Origin: Allium sativum
Lineage: Eukaryota; Streptophyta; Magnoliopsida; Asparagales; Amaryllidaceae
Direction: 5' to 3'
Length of the DNA: 64,000 nucleotides
Assembly: GCA_030737875.1 (NCBI GenBank)
Contig: CM060915.1
Coordinates: forward strand, 899,933,177-899,997,176
This document shows positions 1 through 10,501 of the stretch, piece by piece (the first letter of the stretch is position 1; the number at the start of each line of letters is the position of its first letter). The position numbers and the translations under genes are program-made. Below the pieces are notes generated by a model. That model did no database searches, was not told the DNA's origin, and saw only the letters and a program-made list of their open reading frames with translations.

Positions 1-1246
1 CGATATTTTGATATGAAAGCGAACCTTTGAAATGTAAAAGAACCAACCGATGTGAAAGATGTAAGCGTTGGTTGTCAAAGAGACCGGAGTCGGCATAAGG
101 CATACTCTCTGTCAGTGTCGATACCACTTTGACAACTATAAACGTTTTGACGTATCTGTGAACGTTCCGACGTATCCAGAATGAGATATGATGACTTGAA
201 GGCGATTATTTAATCGAAGGAAGATGAACGATTGCGAAATAGCCCTGACCTTCGGGTCAGAATTAAAATGACTAAAACAGGAGCTATACCGTGAATAATT
301 GAGGTAGCACCTTTGATCGGACTCACTCCTTCGATACTATTTCTATGACTATGATGATAATGATGATTTGGGCCCATTTTACTTTGGGAGTGTGTTCCGA
401 GGTGGGCGGTAGTGGCTGCTATGCGTTACCACCGGTCCGGGAGTGCAATTGGTAGAATCCTACCCTGGGCATTGCCTTGAGTGCCTTGTCATATATATCC
501 TTATCGAGCCCCATACGATTTTGATTTAGCATTGCCTTCTATGGAGTGCCCTCTAATAACACCAGTACGGTGAATTTACGGTACTGTATAGACTGTTGAT
601 GCCTATAAACGGCGTAAGGGTAATATGGTAATCCCGCTTACGCTATTTTCAGTATTTATACTTTACTGGATAGACACTATCATAATAGCGTACTATATTA
701 TGTATGTATTAGTTTAACGGATCCTTGAGAGATGGAAAAATCCCGTAACATCTCTTGAGTTACTGTACCCATGACACTGATGTTATTTCGTATTTTGATT
801 GGACTAATATGAGATGATTTAGTGCTGATCCGAGTGTTTGTTGTGTTTTCTTTTATGCAATACGCTCGGGTCAGCAGACGTTGCAGTTACCGAAGATGAC
901 TGTGCTTTGGAGATCGAAGACGAAGATTTGGTATATCTATTATCTATACATATGTATATCCACTGCATTATTTTTCCGCTGCTTATTATGTACAGCTGTA
1001 TGTATATGTAACTCTGATAATCATTGAAGGTTATAGTCAATGTATATATATTTCAACTGCTTCTAAACTGCTATTTGTTTATTATATGTTGTCCTTCCGC
1101 TGTGAGGTTCTGTGATTGTTTTTTTTCTTTCTCTTCTTTCTTTCTTTTTTCTTCTTTTCCCAATAACTACCTGCATTTGCGATTTGTTCGGGTCGACATG
1201 TGTGGTTTATTTTCCATTTGAACGGTCAAAACTGTGGGCCGTTACA
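1..1246 (+). repeat. Element E 5' LTR, 3' portion only
   Basis: Nearly identical to 7484-8730. It ends in GTTACA two bases before the primer-binding site. The first ~2.85 kb of this LTR lies left of the window. A long pyrimidine tract (about 1117-1166) lies near the end and could serve as a splice-acceptor tract. The small open frames here recur in the 3' LTR simply because it is the same repeat. Confidence 0.9.
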
Positions 1247-1248
1247 GT

Positions 1249-1260
1249 TGGTATCAGAGC
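1249..1260 (+). other. Element E primer-binding site (initiator tRNA-Met)
   Basis: TGGTATCAGAGC, complementary to the 3' end of plant initiator tRNA-Met, two bases after the LTR end. This is the usual minus-strand primer site of plant Ty3/Gypsy chromoviruses. Confidence 0.93.
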
Positions 1261-1271
1261 GATGGTTAGCG

Positions 1272-1340
1272 ATAACCTTGGCTCTGTTTGGGAATTAACT
1301 CATTAGAGATAGGGTAGTAGTGCCCTAGAATGAGTCTGAG
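1272..1340 (+). promoter_or_regulatory. Element E conserved 5' leader block
   Basis: Just downstream of the PBS: TAACCTTGGCTCTGT, then ACTCATTAGAGATAGGG, then TGCCCTAGAATGAGT. Closely related blocks follow the PBS of elements A (around 10316-10470, reverse) and B (38699-38768, reverse). Position and conservation suggest an RNA packaging or dimerisation signal; this is inference. Confidence 0.5.
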
Positions 1341-3589
1341 TGATACGAGAGAGCGTACTTGTATTTTGATATAAATTGGTTTTACATTGTGTTGATTTGT
1401 TCTGTTGAATATTTATAGATTATGGTCGATATATGGGACGCCATAGAATCGATAGGAATCTCTAAATAATCGAACAGAATGATCGACATAATATGGTTTT
1501 CAACGATATTTTTAAAATATATCAGGTATATTATTGGTTCAATCATATATATATATATATATCCATTTTAGTAGGTGGTAATATTAAGTTATCACCTATT
1601 ATGGGTGATTAGATAATAAATCTAATAAGGGAAATTATATGGTTTAAGAAAATATTAGAAACGAAATGATACTTTTAAGTATCAATGGGTGAAACGATTG
1701 CGATTAAAATAGAAATGAACTTGAACTTGATCCTGGGTATTTTGAAATAGTTTTGCCAAGGTTTGAATAATATCATATTATAGGTATTTTCAAAGGGAAT
1801 GCTTTAAAGGATTTTAAAAGAAACAAGTGTGTAATCCCTTCTCGGACATCAGAAATGACTTCGGTAATGAGTGCACGCATTATCGACATTTATTATGAAG
1901 TGTCTAAGTGGGGGAGACCACTCTGTACTACCATAACTTGTTGAAAGGAATTTTGGACCTAATTTCCAAGGGTATATAAAGTGGAGTTTAAGAATTGAAC
2001 CAGGATTGAATTTCCTTTGTTTGTTAATTAAAGTTGGATTTCAATTTATGGTATGGTTTCTCTAAATAGTGTAAATACATATATTATTTAAACTTAGTTA
2101 TAACCCGGAATTAAGGCATTCAGGTTCATCCTAACTAATAATGTTGGTTGAGAACTAAGACAACTCGATTCAATTAGAGAATTTTGATTTTGAAACTAAG
2201 AAAATGGACTTGATTGTTGAGAGAAAGGAACCATCGGTTAAAAAAAAAAAATTGTGGACGATAATTAAGTGAAATATGTTACGAGTGTGGTCGATATAAG
2301 TATTAGAGGATTTGATTAGCCGCGAAATAAACTCCAACTAAAGTCAACCAAAACAATTTGAAAGTTTGTTATGTAAGAAGGTCGGAAATAGCATATGCCT
2401 TGGTTAATAAATAAGTAAGTGAAATTAGTTGAAAAGAAGTAGAAAGGGATTTAAATTAGTTACCAAAACGTCACTTGCCAATAAATATAAATAAGGAAAT
2501 AAACTACAAGTTAGTATATATGTGGAGTCAAAGCATACGAAATCCAAATGTGGTAAACCTTATTTGAATAATATATAGAATATAAATCTGGGTATAAATA
2601 ACAACATGAATGGAACCAAATTTTTGTTGAATAAAATATAACTTAATTCGTACAGAAACTGAGTTAAAAAAAGTGTAACTTAGGAAATCGAATAAAAGTG
2701 GTTTGAGAACTAGGTGTAAACTTGAATTATAAATGATCCTTAATCAAATTCCTGATTTGGTGAGGTAAACAAATAAATTTAGTTGAAGGAATAAGATTTA
2801 GTTTAAAATAAAATGAATTTTGAGAAAACCTATATCACTCGAAACTTTAAGTTTTCAAATAAGGGAATGAAGATTGGTCCAAGTGAAGTATGTGTATAGG
2901 AAAACCTTGAGAAATGAAAGGTAAAGGTAACTTGAAAAGGGGAACGGAATGAGCCTTATGCCAACAATAAATTGGCAATAGTTCGATTTGGAATAATTAA
3001 TAAGTGGATTAAACTAGTTCGAGAAGAAGTTGAAATGAAATTTAGGTTAGTTAGTAAATGCGAGTGGTCGAGTGGTCGAGGAAAATCTAATGGGGCAAAT
3101 CTCATTAGTAAAATATATCAAATGTAAATCTGGATATAAACAATGAAATGAGTGAGGATGAATTTAAATAATTAGAATAATAAGGTCGAATTTAATCCAA
3201 ATGGAAAGACATTCAATGTAAATTGGATGAAGTAAATAGATGAGAATGGAATTTGGAAGCTTGATCCATGTTAATGAATGAAAGAAAAATTGACCAAGGT
3301 TAATGAATCGATGATTTAATATGATTGAATAAAATTCGGAAAAAAAAAAAGAAAAAAAAAAGAATTCGTGTTTGGAAGAAAAAAAAATTGACATTTAAGA
3401 TAAAATGGGAAATGAATAGAAATATTCGGAGATTTAGTAAGGAATTCAATGCGAATCCATTTCTCGAGCAAAGTAGTGATGATAAAGTGAAGTCATAACG
3501 AATTCACAAATTTTCTTTGCTGAAAGTTTGAACTCCAACTTAAATAAATCGACGTGTATGCGAAAAGCTGAACTAGTTGATAATCTGAA

Positions 3590-4060
3590 ACGGAAACGAC
3601 CATAATTTTTGAATAGATGATCGGAATTTGACGATTCCGGACTTTTTGGAAACCTTAGAAACTGAGCTAAATTTGGTGTTTATAAAGCCTTGACTAGTTT
3701 GCAAGCCTATTAGGTTGAAGACCAAGAACTAGTCGTAGCTGTATGCGCAGAAAATAAAAATCTGAACTGAATAGCGATATTGTTTTGACCATAACTCTCT
3801 AACGGAGCATCGGATTTTAATGTGCAAATACAATTCGGAAAGGCCAGGACGTAAGCTAAAACTTTTTCGTAAAGTGTTAAGCCTAAATCTGATGTTTAAG
3901 GGGTTAAAAACTGGGTAAAACATTTCAGATCTGCATTTTCAGTGTGCGGGCTGAAGCGTTCGGTTTTACTAAAACAGTCATAACTTTCAAACGGATTATC
4001 CGAATTCGATGAATCCGGACAATTCGGAAAGCCTGAAACGAATGCTACAACTTTTGCCTA
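3590..4060 (+). repeat. Three-fold ~190-bp degenerate tandem repeat in element E
   Basis: Three units begin at about 3598, 3788 and 3976. Each starts with a (C/T)CATAA(C/T)T core, has a CGGA/CGGAT motif 15-25 bases later, then TTCGGAAAGCC or a close variant, and ends near ACTTTT(G/T)CCTA or similar. Spacing is about 190 bp. The same core appears once or twice in the LTRs of A and G. Confidence 0.6.
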
Positions 4061-4625
4061 GTATGTTTTAGTCGATTTCCAACTTTTAGTGAGTGATAAA
4101 CCTTGTTTTGTTCGCTGACCTGTTATGAATATTTTGGATTTGTGGTTAAAATGTTGATTATATGTTGTGTAAATTGTGCGCTTTTCCTATGTATTACATA
4201 TATGTTTGATTCTTATGTGTATGTGAGTATGTGGCAGGTGTAAGGAAGTCGTGCTACGCTTTGGGGCTCACTTGCGCTAAATGATAAATTTTAAGGTAAA
4301 TAAAAATGCAAATAAACGCTAAACAAGGTACGTATGTATGTTATATGGTTTATGGTTAGAATATATATGGTGTCTTCCCCATTTTTGGGATGCCTCATCG
4401 AATGATGAGATGTATATTTGAATTTTATATATGTTGTGAGTTTTGGGACCTCTCCGTTCAAAGGGGATGCTGCCGAAATTTTCCGTGATTTCGGGAGTTA
4501 GAAAATTTATGAGATTTTTCAACTATATAACTTATTTTATAAATACTATTTTACAAGTATGAATTTGGAAGTATGACTTGTTTAATACCTTATCTCGTTC
4601 TCTTTTCGAGGACGAAAAGATTTTT

Positions 4626-4638
4626 AAGTGGGGGAGAA
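4626..4638 (+). other. Element E polypurine tract
   Basis: AAGTGGGGGAGAA abuts the TGTAAC start of the 3' LTR; preceded by TTTCGAGGACGAAAAG, the same pre-tract block seen in A, C and D. Confidence 0.9.
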
Positions 4639-7600
4639 TGTAACATCCCATATTTTTACGTATATTTAAATTTTAATTTAAATAAATAAATGGAATAATA
4701 CAGGATACAAATCAAATTTTTGCTGATTTAAGGATGATGATTAATTGGATGAAGTATAAATAGATTTTTAATTTAGTTTATACTTAGGATTTGTTGAAAA
4801 TTTGAGAATTTATATTTTATTTATTTAAGTAAATTTGAGTTGTTAATTTATAATGGAAATTCAAATTTAATTTGGAATGGTGGAATTTTAAATCACTGAA
4901 TTATAACTGAAATTCAAATCCAAGATTTTAAATAATCAAATTTAGATTTAAAATGTGTGGATTTTATTTATAAAATTTGTTTAAGTCAAAATTGGATTAA
5001 ATGAAAATTTATAAATATTTAAATTTGAATTTAAACAGTTAATTGATTTTTTTTGAATATTTTATTTATTAATTAACTGTGAAATTTAACTGTTTTAGCG
5101 ACTGTCTCGGAATTCGACGAAACTGGCGTCATTAGAACCGGAACGGTGAATTATTACAGGATTTCAAATTTTGTAAAAATCGGACCTACCGTTTGACCGT
5201 ACGAGAGAAAATGTGAAAGAGATCTACGTAATTGGATAATTGTTTGTTCTAATGTTTGGGCCTCCTTTATATATATAAATATATTCCTTTAAGCACTCAC
5301 CAGCCATTCTCACTTGTACGTATACTTTTTCCATCTCCTCCTTATCTCTAATGGCTGAGAATTTTTTTTTTCTTCAATACCCTAGATTAAATAAAAATAC
5401 AAGCTTGAAATTCGAATCTCCTCAAAACCCAACGTATTATATGTCAAAATGAAGATCTCGACGATACGAACTTGCTGATAGTCTCAGATCGGACATGCAG
5501 TGTACGGTTTGACCAGAAATCTTAGTCAAAGGTTTCTGATTTCGAATTAGGGCTTGATTTTGGGGGTTTTTGATTTAGAGGTCAATCAAAGAATCGGCGA
5601 CCTAGGTATTGAAGAGGATGTCCATACGAGTGTATCGGTTGTATTCATGTGATTTATTGTGAAGTGTGGTGCCTGAATTTGGTGAGGGAAGGCGTGAATT
5701 CACGGTTTTAGGGTTGATGACGGTCGGCGAGGGGGACCACCGGAGCGGATGCCGTCAGCGCTGGCGGATGCGGACCTCGGCGAGCTCTGAATTGGAGGTG
5801 GCCTTGGGTTGAACGGTGGTCAGAGTGCGAGGCTAGGGGCGGTCAAAGTTTTCTGCGATGGGTTTTTTTCTCGTCGTGTAATGTAGCTGGGGGAGCGGGA
5901 GAACGCGTTGAAGATGGATGACGTGGCAGGCCCTGGTTGGTGAGGAGTTGTTTTAATTTATTTTATATATTTCAAATTCAAACACTAAAATGCTGATAAC
6001 TTTTACATACGACCTCGGATTGACGCGCGGTTTGTTGCGTTAGGATCGTGGCGGAATTGCGGACGTTTTGGCACTAACCTTGCTGCGTTTAGAGACTGTG
6101 AAATTTTGGGCTATGGTTGGACGTCCGATCCACTAAGGACGCAAAGGTGAGTGATTCTTCGCTCACGAAATACTAAATTATTCCCATATTTATTAAATTA
6201 AATTATGAAGTAAATTTGGTTGCATGTTTGTGTTGTTGATGAACGATTGTTTAAGTTTGACATGCAAGTGTTAATATGCAAATAAAATCGATAATTAGTC
6301 ATTTAAATTTAATTTAAATTTCTAATTAGAAATCCCGACACTTGTTAACCAGTAAAAGGATTTCATTTACTGTTTGAATGAAATGATGTGATGGATGCCT
6401 TGATTTAATTTGATTGATGAATGAATGCTGCATGAACTGGCTGTTTATTCAGTACATGATATTCCATGCATTTTCGATAAATCCCAATTTCTCACCTTTG
6501 ATGTTACGGGCATCTAATAAATCCGGGATTTATCAAATTGAATGAATTAAGAACACAGGTTGAAATGATACATACCTGTGACCCTGAATTGGATTGAAAT
6601 GATAGATCCACCCCGAAATATCGAGAAATTAAATTTAAGACTCACTTGGCCATAGGATAGCAAACTATATATGGACATCGGTTGGTTAAATGATTTTAAT
6701 ATTCGAAATTCTATTTTATGGAAATTTCATTCAAGGGAAACGTATTGATTTCGATAAGTTTTATTTTCCTTGAAATCTGAATCTTAAATATGACCTGAAA
6801 TGATTTAGGAAATTTTTCCCAAGCGAATTGAAGTGTTAAAGATTAAAATTTTAGATTTTGGGTTTTGTAAGAATTGGGTAGATTCAGATTTAAATAAATT
6901 CTTATGGGATTTAAATTTTGGAATCAAGATAATGGAGAATACTCGAAAATTGTTTTAAACCTAATTCGAGTATGGTCTTGAATCCTTGTATTGAAATGGG
7001 ATTTGAAATAAGTCCTTTGAGCTAAGCAACCCCATGGAAACTGGAGTTTAGATTCAAGTATCAAAATCGGAAGGAAGAATCGATTTTCAGTAAAGAATTT
7101 ATATACGTATTTAAAATTTTGATTTTTATAGCCATTCTTTATGAATCAATTTCAAACCGTTTTCAAATATGGAAGATGGTTTATATTCCACTAAATATAA
7201 ACTTATCTCCTAAGGGGATTGAAAGTAAGTTATAGAAGTATATATATTCTATTTGAATATGAATGAATTTCGAATATGAATCGATTTGGAATAATTTGAA
7301 ATCTTTTGAGATTGAATATATTCTATTTTGAATATAAGTCGATTTTGAAATACTATATGATTATGATATAAGATATGGAAATATATTCTAATTTTAGAAT
7401 ATAATCGGGTTGGTATGATTTATGGTATTTCAATATGAAACTATATTCTATTTTTGAATATAAATTTGGTTCGAGACAAAATACGATATTTTGATATGAA
7501 AGCGAACCTTTGAAATGTAAAAGAACCAACCGATGTGAAAGATGTAAGCATTGGTTGTCAAAGAGACCGGAGTCGGCATAAGGCATACTCTCTGTCAGTG

Positions 7601-8730
7601 TCGATACCACTTTGACAACTATAAACGTTTTGACGTATCTGTGAACGTTCCGACGTATCCAGAATGAGATATGATGACTTGAAGGAGATTATTTAATCGA
7701 AGGAAGATGAACGATTGCGAAATAGCCCTGACCTTCGGGTCAGAATTAAAATGACTAAAACAGGAGCTATACCGTGACTAATTGAGGTAGCACCTTTGAT
7801 CGGACTCACTCCTTCGATACTATTTCTATGACTATGATGATAATGATGATTTGGGCCCATTTTGACTTTGGGAGTGTGTTCCAAGGTGGGCGGTAGTGGC
7901 TGCTATGCGTTACCATCGGTCCGGGAGTGCAATTGGTAGAATCCTACCCTGGGCGTTGCCTCGAGTGCCTTGTCATATATATCCTTATCGAGCCCCATAC
8001 GATTTTGATTTAGCATTGCCTTCTATGGAGTACCCTCTGATAACACCAGTACGGTGAATTTACGGTACTGTATAGACTGTTGATGCCTATAAACGGCGTA
8101 AGGGTAATATGGTAATCCCGCTTACGCTATTTTCAGTATTTATACTTTACTGGATAGACACTATCATAATAGCATACTATATTATGTATGTATTAGTTTA
8201 ACGGATCCTTGAGAGATGGAAAAATCCCGTAACATCTCTTAAGTTACTGTACCCATGACACTGATGTTATTTCGTATTTTGATTGGACTAATATGAGATG
8301 ATTTAGTGCTGATCCGAGTGTTTGTTGTGTTTTCTTTTATGCAATACGCTCGGGTCAGCAGACGTTGAAGTTACCGAAGATGACTGTGCTTTGGAGATCG
8401 AAGACGAAGATTTGGTATATCTATTATCTATACATATGTATATCCGCTGCATTATTTTTCCGCTGCTTATTATGTACAGCTGTATGTATATGTAACTCTG
8501 ATAATCATTGAAGGTTATAGTCAATGTATATATATTTCAACTGCTTCTAAACTGCTATTTGTTTATTATATGTTGTCCTTCCACTGTGAGGTTCTGTGAT
8601 TGTTTTTTTTCTTTCTCTTCTTTCTTTCTTTTTTCTTCTTTTCCCGATAACTACCTGCATTTGCGATTTGTTCGGGTCGACATGTGTGGTTTATTGTCCA
8701 TTTGAACGGTCAAAAATGTGGGCCGTTACA
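4639..8730 (+). repeat. Element E 3' LTR (4092 bp)
   Basis: Begins TGTAACATCCC and ends GGGCCGTTACA, giving six-base terminal inverted repeats TGTAAC/GTTACA. A TATA region lies about 630 bp in, a GC-rich patch lies at about 5700-5940, an AAAGGTGAGT donor-like site at 6142-6151, and a long pyrimidine tract at about 8601-8645. The five bases after the LTR, CCCAT (8731-8735), are the expected target duplication; the matching copy is outside the window. Confidence 0.9.
5264..5280 (+). promoter_or_regulatory. Element E LTR TATA box
   Basis: CTTTATATATATAAAT about 630 bp inside the LTR, followed about 30 bp later by a pyrimidine-rich CACTCACCAGCCATTC start-site-like stretch. A likely RNA polymerase II promoter for the element, which would make U3 only about 0.65 kb. 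Confidence 0.55.
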
Positions 8731-9163
8731 CCCATGACTGACTCGATGTTTGTTTCACTTTGCAAACTCGGGTGCCCTCTCTTTGCATGGGCAGCCAAGT
8801 GACAGGTTTTAGGGAGACATTTTCTGGACTGGAGCTTGCTGGAGAAGAAGACGAAGACCTCTCTTTTATCTTTATTTCTGCTTTAGAGACTTTATTCCAT
8901 CTTTGTATTTTGATGTACGTTTTTGGAGTAGAGACCTATTTCCTTTTGAGACTTATTTTCTTTTCATTCTGACTGTCTGTTTTGCTAAGTGGATTCTGTA
9001 ACTGCGTACTCTGTTGTTCAGTTTCTATGATGTTATGACATTTATCTTTCCGCTGCAATAATTATGTGTTATGATATTATCTGAGATCTGTTATTGTTAT
9101 AAATATGTTGCATTCCAAATGATTATCCTTACTTTCGAACCATGGAAGTTTGGGGTCATCACA
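8731..9163 (+). repeat. Element F: 3' end of an LTR, truncated by E
   Basis: Contains the block CATGACTGAC ... AACTCGGGTGCCC ... ATGGGCAGCCAAGTGA, which also occurs in reverse in A (10780-10900), both B LTRs (15745-15870; 39085-39215) and G (49760-49865). It ends GGGGTCATCACA at 9163, and A's LTR resumes at once with TAAACGATAAGG, matching TAAATGGTAAGG at 44563. No PBS follows, so this is a 3' LTR or solo-LTR end inserted in A; TAAAC (9164-9168) would be its target duplication. The left part is cut by E. Confidence 0.65.
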
Positions 9164-10104
9164 TAAACGATAAGGTGGCGGCTGGTTCGTTAGAATTAGG
9201 TTTAGGGTTTCATAATCTTAGTGGTTATTTATAATTATAATATTATTAAATTCACTTATTTACAAAAAAAAAAAACCCGTTAACTTTTAATAGCTCCAAA
9301 TCCAGCCCAGCGAGTGTTGCCCCTAGCCAAAGACCCCTATTCTAGACACAACGGGCTAGGTCTCATCAGCCCATTCGATCGTCTGAGTCCATTTTTCTTT
9401 AATTTAAAATATAAAACATTTAGTTATTTACTTTGATCGAAAATTTTAATTTACAAGGGCTACATACGGACTTTAAAAATTACATAAAAATTGTATCTTG
9501 CTATGTTTTGACGATACGATCCTAACAAAATTAATTTCATCAAATTTGGAGATCGTTTGAAATATGACTCTATTCTGGTTGATCCAAATTGACAAAACAC
9601 ATTTTCTTTTGCCACGCTCACACATATTAATTCCAAAAATTATGAAAATTGGAATCCAGCAATAATTTGGCATTCTAGATCCAACCAAAGTGGTTTCGTC
9701 GAGAATGGAGGTCATTTGCAAAATGGCTATTTATACAGGCTATATATTATATTAAATTCCATAGTGACTATTATAAATGTTCAACTGGCCATAACTTTTG
9801 ATTCCTGCTATGAAATTTCAAATTTTCATATTCGTTGGAAGGATATTTTAAAAAAAATTCTAATATTTTTGGTTTTACTCAAATCCAATTTATTTTGAAT
9901 CTAGTACATTAGTCAAAGTTCAAATTCAAATTTTCAAACTACCGCGCTATTTCTAACTCATTTTATAATTAAAATAAATATATTTGTTCTAACTTCGTTT
10001 TAAATAAATTTTTAATCGTTATTATTTAAAATAAAATATTTAAAGTCCATTAAATTTTCTAAAATAAAAATTTTAAATTGGTTCCAAAATTTGCGGTTGT
10101 TAAA
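9164..10104 (-). repeat. Element A 3' LTR, 5' (U3) portion
   Basis: Aligns with 44562-45515 throughout. In minus orientation it starts at 10104 with TTTAACAACCGC, a mutated form of the TGTAACAACCC seen at 45515. The rest of this LTR is replaced by F and E on the left. Confidence 0.8.
9226..9234 (-). promoter_or_regulatory. Element A 3' LTR TATA box
   Basis: TTATAAATA on the minus strand, about 870 bp inside the LTR, with an AAACCCTAA telo-box just downstream (9210-9202). Conserved at 44621-44629 in the other LTR. Confidence 0.45.
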
Positions 10105-10105
10105 A

Positions 10106-10119
10106 TCTCCCCCACTTAA
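10106..10119 (-). other. Element A polypurine tract
   Basis: Minus-strand TTAAGTGGGGGAGA, preceded by AAGGACGAAAGGAT. Directly abuts the 3' LTR start. Confidence 0.88.
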
Positions 10120-10489
10120 AATCCTTTCGTCCTTGAAAAGGAACGGAGCTGAAAGTTGTTTAATTAACCAACTCAACTTTCATTCTTTTATTGGTTTCAA
10201 TAATTTTATTAGTTGATTAACTTTTCAAATAAATATAACTTTTATATATTCAAAAACCATATTTTCTAAGATCGGATTATATATATAAGCACAAATATGT
10301 TAATTATAACTTGTGACTCTCAACTCATTCTAGGGCATTTCTAACCCCATCTCTAACGAGTTTTCTCATTTAAGGATATAATTGATCCTATCTCTAATGA
10401 CTATTCTTATTGGATATTACTAATCCAATCTCTGATGAGTCTTTGTTCAGTTCTAACGAGTTGTACCCCAAAGATTTGAGCTAACCAAA

Positions 10490-10501
10490 GCTTTGATACC
10501 A
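10490..10501 (-). other. Element A primer-binding site (initiator tRNA-Met, one mismatch)
   Basis: Minus-strand TGGTATCAAAGC, one base different from TGGTATCAGAGC, two bases after the LTR end GTTACA (complement at 10504-10509). Confidence 0.88.

Larger units (their letters stand above)
1247..4638 (+). other. Element E interior, noncoding
   Basis: About 3.4 kb of AT-rich sequence without recognisable retroviral domains or a long frame. It holds the PBS and leader at the left, a second AAGTGGGGGAGA purine tract at about 1906-1917, a three-fold ~190-bp degenerate repeat at 3590-4060, and the true polypurine tract at the right. No relic of Gag or Pol could be recognised by eye. Confidence 0.75.
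1..8730 (+). mobile_element. Element E: noncoding long-LTR retrotransposon (LARD-like), left end outside window
   Basis: The sequence from 1 to 1246 recurs at 7484-8730, and the second copy is the tail of a 4092-bp LTR that starts TGTAAC at 4639 and ends GTTACA at 8730. A primer-binding site follows the first copy and a purine tract precedes the second, so orientation is plus. The interior is about 3.4 kb with no reading frame above about 75 codons and no recognisable Gag or Pol. LTRs of about 4 kb around a 3.4-kb noncoding interior match the proportions described for LARD elements; membership of any named family is not claimed. The two visible LTR portions differ by only about 1-2% by eye, so the insertion is fairly young. 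It interrupts the LTR fragment F. Confidence 0.85.

Noticed and set aside
1249..1260. TGGTATCAGAGC as part of a tRNA gene
   Set aside because: It is only the tRNA-complementary primer site; no cloverleaf surrounds it, here or at the other four primer sites.
9196..9212. GGTTTAGGGTTT as an interstitial telomere tract
   Set aside because: Only about one and a half telomere units and no array; better explained as a telo-box promoter motif.
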